Positions 26,716 through 36,184 of a DNA stretch of 64,000 bases are shown one piece after another. The stretch spans positions 1 through 64,000 of the forward strand of contig NZ_CAUJAN010000002.1 of the NCBI RefSeq assembly GCF_963082495.1, in the 5' to 3' direction. Numbering within the stretch: position 1 is the first letter of the stretch; the number at the start of each line of letters is the position of its first letter. This DNA comes from Methanobrevibacter sp. V74 (GTDB lineage Archaea; Methanobacteriota; Methanobacteria; Methanobacteriales; Methanobacteriaceae). Below the pieces are notes generated by a model. It did no database searches. It saw only the letters and a list, made by a program, of their open reading frames with translations, and had not been told where the DNA came from. Position numbers and translations under genes: made by a program.

Positions 26716-27792
26716 TTAATCTAAATCTAATAATACAACCGGTTTAATTAAATCTTTTGGTTTTTCTTTCATTAAATACAAAGCATCTTCGATTTTATCT
26801 AGACCTTCAAATTTGTGGGTAACTAATAACTCCGGATCTTGTCTTCCCATTAACGCTAAGTCTGCAAGTCTTTCCATTCTTACAGCACCACCAGGACATA
26901 ATCCATTTTTAATGTTAATGTTAGACATACCGCATCCCCATTCTACACGAGGAATTAATACATTATCTGCACCACTTAAATAATTTACATTTGAAACTGT
27001 ACCACCGGCTTTTGCGGATGAAATAGCTTCATTCCAAGTGTTTTCTAAATTACCACCTGCGATAATTACAGAATCAACACCTGCCCCATTTGTTAGTTCT
27101 CTTACTTGTTCGTCGATTGGTCCTTCCTTATAGTTAATAATATCAGTTGCACCATATTTCTTTGCCACTTCTACAGATATTGGACGAGTACCGGCTGCAA
27201 ATAATCTACCTGCACCTAACAATTTTGCACCTGCAATAGCGGAAAGTCCTACAGCACCAATACCAATAACCAATACACTTCCACCTAATGGAATATCAGC
27301 ATTTTCAGATCCCATCATACCAGTAGACCACATATCCACCAGCATACAAGCACCTTCATCGGATAATCCATCCGGCATAAGAGCTAAATTAGCATCTGCC
27401 ATATTTACATGGAATCTTTCACCAAATACTCCATCTTTAAAGTTAGAGAATTTCCAACCACCAAGAGGTTCTGTTGTTTGAGAAGGGAATCCTCTTTGAG
27501 CAGCTTCATCATCCCAGTCAGGAGTAATAGCTGGAACGATAACCCTGTCTCCTGGTTTAAATTTGGTAACTAAACTACCTACTTCAACAACTTCACCAAC
27601 GGCTTCATGTCCTAAAATCATATCAGTACGTTCGCCAATAGCTCCTTCCCAAACAGTATGAATGTCTGAGGTACAAGGAGATACACAGGTAGGTTTTATA
27701 ATTGCATCCATAGGTCCGCATTCAGGAACCTCTTTTTCAACCCATCCAGTTTCCCCAATTTTTTTCATTGCAAAACCTTTAAAAGTTGCCAT
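26716..27792 (-). CDS. adh: NADP-dependent zinc secondary alcohol dehydrogenase
   Basis: The protein is close to the isopropanol dehydrogenases of Thermoanaerobacter brockii and Clostridium beijerinckii, which interconvert secondary alcohols and ketones. It has 358 residues from the start at 27792, where AGGTGA precedes ATG by about five bases; a longer frame start upstream is not needed. Catalytic zinc ligands C40, H62 and E63 and the later aspartate in LVDMWSTG are present. The nucleotide site VIGIGAVGLSAI is followed by GTRPIS, where the arginine fits NADP. In a methanogen this could supply electrons from alcohols or handle reducing power. It is divergent from the aldo/keto reductase. Confidence 0.92.
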   Translation of the reverse strand: MATFKGFAMKKIGETGWVEKEVPECGPMDAIIKPTCVSPCTSDIHTVWEGAIGERTDMILGHEAVGEVVEVGSLVTKFKPGDRVIVPAITPDWDDEAAQRGFPSQTTEPLGGWKFSNFKDGVFGERFHVNMADANLALMPDGLSDEGACMLVDMWSTGMMGSENADIPLGGSVLVIGIGAVGLSAIAGAKLLGAGRLFAAGTRPISVEVAKKYGATDIINYKEGPIDEQVRELTNGAGVDSVIIAGGNLENTWNEAISSAKAGGTVSNVNYLSGADNVLIPRVEWGCGMSNINIKNGLCPGGAVRMERLADLALMGRQDPELLVTHKFEGLDKIEDALYLMKEKPKDLIKPVVLLDLD

Positions 27793-28157
27793 TTTTGTCA
27801 CCTCTAAATTAAAAGCCATATTTTCAATTAACAAATTTCAGTTAAATTAAATAATGACTTAATTAAATATTGGTGAATATTATTTATAAATATTTTTATT
27901 GTTTTGAATTATATAAACAAAATTTTTAATATGGGTAATTAATAATCAGGGATTTTTTAATTTTTAATAAAAATGTAAAAAATATATTATAAAATTAAAT
28001 CTAATGAATATTTAATAAAATAAAAAATTTTTAAATAATGTAAAAAAATATTATAAAAAGTTAATATAATTTAAAAAAAACAATATTTTCATACTGTTGC
28101 TATTAACAACATTTAAATAATTTACAGATTAAATAAAACTTAAAGGAGAATATTATT
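27793..28157. promoter_or_regulatory. Divergent promoter region between adh and the aldo/keto reductase
   Basis: These 365 bases are almost pure A and T and carry no gene. Both flanking genes start here in opposite directions, and TTTATAAATATTTTTAT at 27882-27898 suits an archaeal TATA box for adh. On the plus side, a GGAG at 28145-28148 precedes the reductase ATG. No palindromic operator is evident. Confidence 0.5.
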
Positions 28158-29297
28158 ATGAATTATAAATCAAAATTTGCTTTCGGATGTATGAGATTGC
28201 CACAAACAGACAAAGACGACCCAACATCCATTAATCAGGAATTATTCAACAAAATGGTTGATATTTATATTGAAAAAGGTTTTGACTATTTCGATACATC
28301 TTATGCTTATCATGATGGAGTTAGTGAAGTGGCTATAAGAAAAGCAGTAGTTGAAAGATATCCTCGTGAATCATTTAGAATATGTGATAAAATGCCAACA
28401 TGGGCACTGACTAGCGAAGAAGATAATGATAAATTCGTAGCTATAATGCTTGAAAGGCTTGGAATTGATTACTTTGATGTATTTTTAGTCCACAACATCA
28501 ACACACCATGGTTCAAATTAGCTGAATCACATGAAACATTTGAATATGTTAAAAAAATGAAAGAAAATGGAATTGCTAAAAAAATTGGTTTCAGTTTCCA
28601 TGACACCTCAGATCTACTTGAAAAAGTACTAGATAAATATGCAAATATTTTAGATGTTGTCCAATTAGAATTGAACTACCTTGATTGGAAAGATCCGGCT
28701 ATTGAAGCCAGCAAATGTTACGAATTGTGTGTAAAACATGGTTTAGATGTTTATGTAATGGAACCTCTAAAAGGCGGAGTTATTATAAATCCAAATGATG
28801 AAATTAAAAATGAATTTAATAAATTCAATCCAAACAAATCAATAGCCAGTTTTGCACTTAGATTTTGTGCATCTCTTGAACATGTGAAAATTGTTTTAAG
28901 CGGCATGAATAAAATGGAGGATCTACTTGATAACTGCAATACATTTGAGAATTTTGAAGTGCTGAATGATGAAGAAAGTAAATTTTTAGAAAATATTGCT
29001 TTAAAACTTAAAGAAAGTGTTGCAGTACCATGTAGTGAATGCGGATACTGCATTGATGCATGTCCTGAAATGATTCCAATTCCTGAATATTTCACATTAT
29101 ACAATTTAAATAAAAACCAGCCTGAATCAAACATTTACAGATTATACTTTGATAAATTAGGAGATGAAAAAGTACCTGCCGATGAATGCACATACTGTGG
29201 AACATGCCTAGATTATTGCACTCAAAAAATAGACATTCCAAAAGAGTTAGAAAATGCATGCGAACACTTTGAAGAAGGTTTTAGCCCTTATGCATGA
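28158..29297 (+). CDS. Iron-sulfur aldo/keto reductase
   Basis: The N-terminal part is an aldo/keto reductase barrel: FGCMRLP, YFDTSYAYHDGVSE (Asp and Tyr), DKMPTW (Lys) and DVFLVHNIN (His) give the catalytic set. A C-terminal domain carries two four-cysteine clusters, PCSECGYCIDACPEMIPIP and ECTYCGTCLDYC, as in the ferredoxin-linked reductases. It probably reduces carbonyls with electrons from a ferredoxin or related carrier. The 379 residues and AGGAGAATATTATT start are clean. It is divergent from adh and convergent with the helicase gene. Confidence 0.88.
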   Translation: MNYKSKFAFGCMRLPQTDKDDPTSINQELFNKMVDIYIEKGFDYFDTSYAYHDGVSEVAIRKAVVERYPRESFRICDKMPTWALTSEEDNDKFVAIMLERLGIDYFDVFLVHNINTPWFKLAESHETFEYVKKMKENGIAKKIGFSFHDTSDLLEKVLDKYANILDVVQLELNYLDWKDPAIEASKCYELCVKHGLDVYVMEPLKGGVIINPNDEIKNEFNKFNPNKSIASFALRFCASLEHVKIVLSGMNKMEDLLDNCNTFENFEVLNDEESKFLENIALKLKESVAVPCSECGYCIDACPEMIPIPEYFTLYNLNKNQPESNIYRLYFDKLGDEKVPADECTYCGTCLDYCTQKIDIPKELENACEHFEEGFSPYA

Positions 29298-29302
29298 AAT
29301 CA

Positions 29303-32149
29303 TTAGGAAACCCTCATTTTCAACTCACGAACCATTTCACCAGTTTTATTTATTTTAGAAGCTTTTTTATAATATCCTACAGCTTTAGGGAATATTCCCG
29401 AGTGATAGTATATTAAGCCCATTAGTGCAAGTGCCTCTGAGTTTCTATCATCAAAATCTAGGAGCTTTTCTAAGATTTCTGATGAAGTAGCAAGGTCGCC
29501 CTGCTCATATAAATCATAAGCTTCCTCATATAAAGTATCGATATCATCAAGGGAATTTAACTTGACAGTTTCTTTTTTATGTTTATTCGTAAGCAATGCC
29601 TCTAAGTTATTAGCCATTTCATTAGACCCATCTGAAGAGAGAGCTTTTTTTGCAAATACTAATGCAATATCTTTTTGGTCTTGTTCATACAATATTTGAG
29701 CCATTAAAGCTAATGCCTTAGCATGACGATTATCATGAGCTAAAATATTATTCAAAACATCTTTTGAAGCTGAATAATCACATTTACCATATAACTCTAA
29801 AGCTTCTCCAAATTCATCATTTTCTTCAAAAACGTCTTCCTTTAAAGAGACAGTATTGTCTGAGATTAAATCAAGCATATAATTTAGAATAAACTTTGTA
29901 GCATTTTTATGTAATGGTTTATTATCATTTCCACATTTTGGCGAGTATATGCAAGATGGACAACCACTTTGACATTGGCAATTGTTTAATAAGTCAATTG
30001 TGGAATTTAAAAGCTCGACAAATACATCAACTGCTTTTTCACAAATTCCAATTCCTCCTTCATAGCCATCATAAATAAAAATTGTAGCTTCCTGTGTGTC
30101 TTCATGATAACTAGTTGAAAGTCCACCAATATCAAACCTATCGCACATAGTATGCAATGGAAACAATCCAATTAAAGCATGTTCAGCTCCATGAAGGCCT
30201 CCTGCAAATACTTCCTCATCATTTGGAAACATGTCTTCAAGAGTATCCTTTACTTTTTTAGGTATTGTAAACCACAATCCCTTAGTATTAAACTTCAATG
30301 GAGGCAATTCCAAGGGATAGGTTCCGATTGCTTTTGAAAAGTGCATTTTTTTGTATTTGAAGTAATCTTCACTTACTGTAAGCTCTCCAAAATGAATTGT
30401 GAGATTGCCGTATTTTGTTTTTGACAATTTATTTTTAATGTTGATATCCGTTTGATTTAAAACCATTGTATGATAATCTACAGATTCTTTAGATACATTA
30501 ACAAATCCGTTTTTTAAATTAACGCTATTGACCACATAGGTATCTCCTTTGTTAATTAAAATCGCCCCTTCATGAGCTTCACGGTAAACTTGTGAACGCT
30601 CCATTGTCTCCAATAATCTGCCATTATTCATTACCTTAAATTCTTCACTGGAAATTTGATCTAAAGAGTGGTCCATTGCAGGATTATCGTCATAAGGATA
30701 GATGAAGTCTCCCCTATGATTTTCATTCAAATCTTTATTTAATACTAGCTTGTCAATGACATTTTGTGAAATATCAAAATATTTCTCTGCATCTCCCCTT
30801 TGAAGAGGCAACTCTTTAGCAGCGCATAAAAGATGAGCTTCTTGTAAAATCGGATTTTTCAAATCGATAATTGCATTTTCATGAGCTTTATCAAAGAAAA
30901 ACTCTGGATTATTCATAAAGTATTGATCAAGTTGATTTTCAAAGGCGATTAAAACAGCTAGAGATTTTTGAGTACTTCTTCCAGCCCTTCCTGCCTGTTG
31001 CCATGTTGAAATCATGGTTCCGGGATAACCTGATATGATAACCGCATCAAGCGAACCAATATTAATGCCCAATTCCAAAGCATTTGTACAAGTGACTCCC
31101 AAATATTTTCCACTTTTAAGACCTCTTTCAATCTCACGTCTTTCACTAGCTTGATAACCTGCACGATAAGCTGCAATTCTATGAGCCAATTTACCTTTAA
31201 CTTGTATCATGTCTTTTTTAGCCCACATTGCAATTAATTCCGTTGTTTTTCTTGAAACGGTAAAACATAATGTCTGAATATTTTTCAACATCATATACAT
31301 GAAGATATTTACGGTTTCCATATGTACAGATGGAGCATTTTGCGTGTTATTTTTCTTTCGAACATAATTTTTAAATGGATTATATAAAATAAAGTCCTTC
31401 TCACCACTTGGAGAAGTGTCTCTATCAACCAAGGCAAATTCCTCACCAGTTAAACGGTTAGCTAACTCTAAAGGATTTGATAATGTAGCAGAGGATAGGA
31501 TAAACTGGGGATAAGCACCATAAAAATTAACTATTCTTTTTAATCTTTTAATTAAAAATGCTACATTTGAACCAAACACTCCTTTATAGTAATGTGACTC
31601 ATCAATAACAATATATTTTAAGTTTTTATAAAATTTTGACCATTGATGATGCCAAGACAATATTAAATGTAGTTGATAAGGGTTTGTCAGGACGATTCTT
31701 GATTTTTCACGAATTCCTCTTTTATCCTCTCTTGGAGTATCCCCATCATAAGTCCTTGGATTGATTTTAATATCTAATTCTTCTTCAAGATTTTCCAAAA
31801 TGTGCAGTTGGTCATTTGACAAAGCCTTAGCCGGATAAATATATAATGCTGTTGCATCCCTATCCTCTACCATTGTCTCCATAATGGGCAGATTAAAAGC
31901 GAGAGTTTTACCTGAAGCTGTTGGTGTTGTTATTATAACATTTTCACCATTTTGGATAGCTTTGTAAGTTTCAGCTTGGTGTTGGTATAATTTCACATCT
32001 TTTGATTTTAAGTATGAAACAATTATTTCACTTAAGTTATCCACTTTTTTAAAACTAGCCTTTTTAGCCGGTATGGTTTCGATATGGGCTATATTTTCCC
32101 TAAATCGAACATCATTTTTAAACATGTCAATATTTTCAATGTCATCCAT
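29303..32149 (-). CDS. DUF1998-type superfamily 2 helicase (Hrq1/MrfA-like) with TPR tail
   Basis: The first part has a DEAD/DEAH helicase core: IITTPTASGKTLAFNLP (Walker A, about 70), VIDESHYY, and the SATLSNP and QQAGRAGR motifs. The DUF1998 (MrfA/Hrq1) zinc site follows near residues 715-735 as CQCQSGCPSCIYSPKCG. Relatives unwind DNA during crosslink and alkylation repair. Unusually, residues about 775-948 are tetratricopeptide-like repeats (YGKCDYSASKDVLNNILAHD, then YEQGDLATSSEILEKLLDFD and YYHSGIFPKAVGYYKKASK), which the bacterial enzymes do not have as I know them. It is convergent with the aldo/keto reductase and divergent from the UvrD gene. Confidence 0.88.
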   Translation of the reverse strand: MDDIENIDMFKNDVRFRENIAHIETIPAKKASFKKVDNLSEIIVSYLKSKDVKLYQHQAETYKAIQNGENVIITTPTASGKTLAFNLPIMETMVEDRDATALYIYPAKALSNDQLHILENLEEELDIKINPRTYDGDTPREDKRGIREKSRIVLTNPYQLHLILSWHHQWSKFYKNLKYIVIDESHYYKGVFGSNVAFLIKRLKRIVNFYGAYPQFILSSATLSNPLELANRLTGEEFALVDRDTSPSGEKDFILYNPFKNYVRKKNNTQNAPSVHMETVNIFMYMMLKNIQTLCFTVSRKTTELIAMWAKKDMIQVKGKLAHRIAAYRAGYQASERREIERGLKSGKYLGVTCTNALELGINIGSLDAVIISGYPGTMISTWQQAGRAGRSTQKSLAVLIAFENQLDQYFMNNPEFFFDKAHENAIIDLKNPILQEAHLLCAAKELPLQRGDAEKYFDISQNVIDKLVLNKDLNENHRGDFIYPYDDNPAMDHSLDQISSEEFKVMNNGRLLETMERSQVYREAHEGAILINKGDTYVVNSVNLKNGFVNVSKESVDYHTMVLNQTDINIKNKLSKTKYGNLTIHFGELTVSEDYFKYKKMHFSKAIGTYPLELPPLKFNTKGLWFTIPKKVKDTLEDMFPNDEEVFAGGLHGAEHALIGLFPLHTMCDRFDIGGLSTSYHEDTQEATIFIYDGYEGGIGICEKAVDVFVELLNSTIDLLNNCQCQSGCPSCIYSPKCGNDNKPLHKNATKFILNYMLDLISDNTVSLKEDVFEENDEFGEALELYGKCDYSASKDVLNNILAHDNRHAKALALMAQILYEQDQKDIALVFAKKALSSDGSNEMANNLEALLTNKHKKETVKLNSLDDIDTLYEEAYDLYEQGDLATSSEILEKLLDFDDRNSEALALMGLIYYHSGIFPKAVGYYKKASKINKTGEMVRELKMRVS

Positions 32150-32230
32150 AATATCAGCTAAAATTAAAATTAATAATTAGTATATGAATTCAATTAATAT
32201 TTAAAGCTTATTATTTTAAAAAACATGTAA

Positions 32231-32308
32231 GTTAAAAGCAATATTTACTTAGATTAATATTTTAAACAGCTTAAGTGAAAAAAGTTAGAAGCAATATTTG
32301 CTTCTAGA
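32231..32308. promoter_or_regulatory. Paired palindromic elements between the helicase genes
   Basis: Copy B (32287-32305) is a perfect inverted repeat, AGAAGCAA-TAT-TTGCTTCT. Copy A (32231-32253, GTTAAAAGCAATATTTACTT) has the same core GCAATATTT but imperfect arms. The two are about 56 bases apart. They lie in the 332-base divergent gap, 60-180 bases from the starts of the genes on either side. A repressor site or a pair of hairpins are both possible. Confidence 0.4.
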
Positions 32309-32481
32309 GTGAACTTAAAAACAGGATATTATTCCGGCAAATATGCTGTTATTATCATATATAAATCAGTTAAATTCAGATTATGACGATTATTTACTTA
32401 AATTTCAAATACTTTCCAAACGCTCTCTCTATGATTATATAAATAAGATAATTACATAAATTAAAATAAGAGGTATAAAAA

Positions 32482-34926
32482 ATGATTTCATATGATGAAT
32501 TTGAAGACATCGTGGTGGATATACTGAAAAGGGATATCTCTTCAAATAAAAATCAGCAAAAGGCAATATTGACTGAAAGTGACAAATCATTATTTATCGT
32601 TGCAGGCCCCGGTTCTGGAAAAACAACAGTAATGGTACTTAAAATATTAAAATATATTTTTGTTGACGATATTAATCCAAATGAAATATTAGCAACAACA
32701 TTTACAAGAAAAGCGGCTGAAGAATTATATTCAAGAATCCTTGGTTGGGGAGATGAAATTAAAAATTATTTACTTGACAATATTGATGATGAAAACTTCG
32801 ATAACCTCCTGAAAATTGATAGGATTGATTTCAACCAAATTAAAATAGGAACAACTGATAGTGTTGCTGAGGAATTACTTAGAGATAATAAAAAACCTGG
32901 TGAAAATCAAGCAATAGTTATTGAAGAATTTGTTGCAAACTCGGCGATGATGAGAATTCTTATTGAAGATGAAACATATCGTGACGAGAAATTAGTAGAA
33001 TTCCTTAAAGAATTAAGCGGCAGAGCTGAACTGAAAGAACCATCGAAAATGAGCGAAATACTCATGAAAATTAAAAATAGACTCTTCTATGACCAAGTAG
33101 ACCTTGAAGAATTATATGAAAAAACCGAAAAAGGCAGCGGTCAACAATTAGCACTTGATTGTATTAAAGAATATGAAACAACTTTAAGTAAACGAAATAC
33201 AATTGATTTTGCAATGTTAGAATCACTGTTTTTAAATAAATTAAAAAATGGAGAGTTAGAACTCTTTTTAAATGAAGTTAAAATTGTTTTAATAGATGAA
33301 TATCAGGACACTAACCTTATTCAAGAGGACATTTACTTTACAATAGCAAAAAGGGCTCTTGAAAATAATGGAAACATCACTGTAGTAGGTGATGATGACC
33401 AATCCCTATATCGTTTTAGAGGAGCAACAGTGGATTTGTTCACAAACTATCAAAAACGTATTAAAGAAAGATTAGGAATTGATGTTGAAGAAATCAACCT
33501 TCAAACCAATTACCGTTCAACAGAAAATATTATTGCCCATTGCAATCAATTTGCAGAACTAGATAGGGAATATCAAAATGCCCGAGTAGAGAATAAACCT
33601 AAAATTATAGCTCCCGATTTTGAAAAGGACAGAATGCCGATTTTGGGAATGTTTAGAAACAATCCTGAAATGCTATCAATGGATCTGGCAAAACTTATAA
33701 ACAACCTTGTAAATAAAGGAGAAGCTGAATTAAAAGTTCTGCAAGTTTTAAATAAAGAGTATTATGAGAAAATGGATGGTGCAATAAACATTGCTCAGCT
33801 TCAACAGTTGAAAAATGAAAATCTAGCAAAAGGAAAGGAAATGGAAAAAATAAGACTTAAGCTAGATAAGGATTATGGTTCTGCAGCCGACATCGCTATT
33901 TTATCATTTTCTCCAAAAGAAATTCAATATGGGAATAGGTCATTTCTCTATCAACTGAGAAAAAATCTTAAAAGATTTAAAAATCCCATTGAAATGTTTA
34001 ACCCAAGAGGACTTGACCTTCAAGAGATTGATAATGTTGGAATCTTCTGTGGTTTAATACTTGAATGTATTGATCCTGAAGCAGAAATCCAGTCAAATGA
34101 TAAAACAATTCCAAAGTTAGCTATAAGAAATATGAACATATGGCGAGTTAAAGCTAGAGAGTATATTAAATTAAACCCAGAACCTCGCAGTCCAATTACA
34201 TTATCTGAATTTGTTACCTACTGGCAACTTAGAAGACCTAGAGGACACGACAGATGGCCTAAAACCGCTAGCTTAATGGAACTTGCATATAAACTGACAA
34301 CATGGATTGAAGAATTACAAGATGATGTTGAAGGGATTGTATATCTCGAAGCAATAACCAAATCAATCACCCAAACTGGATTTTTCAATGATTATCACTC
34401 AAATATATCATTTAGAAATAAAAAACAAGAAAGAGATTCTATTCTGGAAGCATTATGGAACATATTTATTCCTCTTTCAACAGGAGGAATCAGTATTGAT
34501 GAATCTTTACTTGAAACGTTACCTGAAGATAGGATAAATGTATTGTCGATTCATCAATCAAAAGGACTGGAATTCCCATTAGTTATTGTTGATGTGGGAT
34601 CTAAATTTAAAAAGAACGACATTGGAACTCAGAATTTGAGATTCCCCAAATCCAAAAAAGAAAAAATAACTATTGAAGATGCAATTAGAAAGCACAGCTC
34701 ACTTGGAGCAAACCCCAGAAGTGAAAAAGATAGGTCATTTGACGATCTAATAAGATTATACTTTGTTGCATTTTCAAGAGCAGAAAGTGTATTGTTGCTA
34801 GTTGGACTTAATCCAGCAATTCAAGGATATGAAAAAGGAAACAATCACTTTGATATTCCAAATATCGCCCTTGGATGGAGCAGAGATGAAAAATACATTG
34901 GATTTAATGAAATATATTTAGTTTAA
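32482..34926 (+). CDS. UvrD/Rep-type superfamily 1 helicase
   Basis: The 814-residue protein has the SF1A motifs: IVAGPGSGKTTVMV (Walker A, K47), ATTFTRKAAEEL, VLIDEYQDTN (near 269), GDDDQSLYRFRGA and the late SIHQSKGLEFPLVIV (near 689) and FVAFSRAESVLLLV. The order and length are those of a 3'-5' unwinding helicase. It ends nine bases before the nuclease gene, so the pair is one transcript, as for AddAB and RecB-type machines. DEYQDTN replaces the usual DEFQDT, and the long 1B/2B parts are not close to bacterial AddA that I recall. The role is DNA break processing or defence; I cannot decide which. Confidence 0.85.
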   Translation: MISYDEFEDIVVDILKRDISSNKNQQKAILTESDKSLFIVAGPGSGKTTVMVLKILKYIFVDDINPNEILATTFTRKAAEELYSRILGWGDEIKNYLLDNIDDENFDNLLKIDRIDFNQIKIGTTDSVAEELLRDNKKPGENQAIVIEEFVANSAMMRILIEDETYRDEKLVEFLKELSGRAELKEPSKMSEILMKIKNRLFYDQVDLEELYEKTEKGSGQQLALDCIKEYETTLSKRNTIDFAMLESLFLNKLKNGELELFLNEVKIVLIDEYQDTNLIQEDIYFTIAKRALENNGNITVVGDDDQSLYRFRGATVDLFTNYQKRIKERLGIDVEEINLQTNYRSTENIIAHCNQFAELDREYQNARVENKPKIIAPDFEKDRMPILGMFRNNPEMLSMDLAKLINNLVNKGEAELKVLQVLNKEYYEKMDGAINIAQLQQLKNENLAKGKEMEKIRLKLDKDYGSAADIAILSFSPKEIQYGNRSFLYQLRKNLKRFKNPIEMFNPRGLDLQEIDNVGIFCGLILECIDPEAEIQSNDKTIPKLAIRNMNIWRVKAREYIKLNPEPRSPITLSEFVTYWQLRRPRGHDRWPKTASLMELAYKLTTWIEELQDDVEGIVYLEAITKSITQTGFFNDYHSNISFRNKKQERDSILEALWNIFIPLSTGGISIDESLLETLPEDRINVLSIHQSKGLEFPLVIVDVGSKFKKNDIGTQNLRFPKSKKEKITIEDAIRKHSSLGANPRSEKDRSFDDLIRLYFVAFSRAESVLLLVGLNPAIQGYEKGNNHFDIPNIALGWSRDEKYIGFNEIYLV

Positions 34927-34935
34927 GGTGATAGA

Positions 34936-36156
34936 GTGAAATTACCATCAAAATTAAAACCCTATAAGATACCAGAATACAGTTTAACAGGAGATTTGCT
35001 TTCATTTTTAACTTGTAATCTGCAATATCGCTATCAAAATAAAGGAACGCTTCCCCCTTCAAAACCTGTCCAAAGATGGTTTGGAGAATTTATTCATGGA
35101 GTGCTTGAGGAAGCATTTCTTGAATGGAAATATAAACAGAATTCATTTCCATGGGATTGGAAAGAAGATATAAGGCCTATTGAGGAACAAATTGATTTGA
35201 GATTGCAAGTTAGAGGCCTATACTCTTACGATGAGGATTTGTTTTTCAGTAAAGCAAATCATCCGGAAGTAGATGACTTAAATGAACATGACCATAAAAA
35301 ATTAGCCAGCGCAAGAGCTGAAAGAGCCATTAACGTTTGGGGAAAAGACTTGTTCCCCTTAATTGATTCATCAGAGCTTTTAATCAAAGGCATTAGAAAG
35401 ATGCCCAATTATAATGAAAAAACAAGCAGATCCAATTATTATGGGATTAATGGTGTTGTAGATGTTTTGACATCAATGAAAATCAATGATTTAGAGCAAA
35501 GCAATCTGGATAATTTCAACAACACAATTATTGAATTTCTTAAAAAAGACCCCAGTTTCCAAAAGAACACATCACAACATGGCGATATTGAGGATTATGA
35601 GATAATTATTGACTATAAAGGAATGAAAAGACCTCCAACAATAATGAATGATTCTAAAGCTGAAGATAAATGGGAAACTCATAAACAACAAATTCTAACT
35701 TATTCCTGGCTTAGATCTAAACAAGAAGATGCAAAACCCATTGTTGCCGGGATTATTTTTTATTTAAATGAACTTGTTCCGTCAAAAGAGGATTTGGCTT
35801 TAATTAAAGAAGAACTTAAAAATGATCTAACTGATGTTGGAGCTGAATTTGAAAGTGATGTTGAGCTAATCCTAAACTGGCAGGAAGATGATAAAGCTCC
35901 CGATTTAAGTGATGAATTCAAAATCAATAGGTCCATAAGGATTATTAATGTCAATGAAAAGGAAAAGGATTATGCTCTTGTGAAGTTTGATAGTGTTGTA
36001 GCGGATATTGAAGATTCATTAATCAGAGAAATGAAAGGTTGTAGAATTCAAGAGGCCTGGAAAGCAGATTCAGACAAAAGAACCTGCAGCGCATGCGATT
36101 TCAGGACTTTCTGTAAAAATAACAGTGTTAAAACGAAAGATATTAAAATTCCATAA
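34936..36156 (+). CDS. PD-(D/E)XK nuclease with iron-sulfur cysteines, Cas4/AddB-like
   Basis: The 406-residue protein has the RecB-family nuclease residues: GVVDVL, YEIIIDYKG (D-x-K) and the QILTYSW motif. An iron-sulfur set is visible, with C27 (FLTCNLQYRY) far from C384, C387 and C393 (CSACDFRTFC). This C...CxxCx5C arrangement is that of Cas4 and AddB, so it is a metal-dependent exonuclease coordinated by a [4Fe-4S] cluster. It follows the UvrD helicase by nine bases. No Cas1 lies nearby, which speaks against an adaptation role. Confidence 0.85.
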   Translation: MKLPSKLKPYKIPEYSLTGDLLSFLTCNLQYRYQNKGTLPPSKPVQRWFGEFIHGVLEEAFLEWKYKQNSFPWDWKEDIRPIEEQIDLRLQVRGLYSYDEDLFFSKANHPEVDDLNEHDHKKLASARAERAINVWGKDLFPLIDSSELLIKGIRKMPNYNEKTSRSNYYGINGVVDVLTSMKINDLEQSNLDNFNNTIIEFLKKDPSFQKNTSQHGDIEDYEIIIDYKGMKRPPTIMNDSKAEDKWETHKQQILTYSWLRSKQEDAKPIVAGIIFYLNELVPSKEDLALIKEELKNDLTDVGAEFESDVELILNWQEDDKAPDLSDEFKINRSIRIINVNEKEKDYALVKFDSVVADIEDSLIREMKGCRIQEAWKADSDKRTCSACDFRTFCKNNSVKTKDIKIP

Positions 36157-36184
36157 TCTATAAATTGTAACAGTGAGTGATTGT

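Noticed and set aside
34936-36156. Cas4 of a CRISPR adaptation module.
   Set aside because: No cas1 or cas2 lies near, the protein is twice the usual Cas4 length, and its partner is a UvrD helicase.
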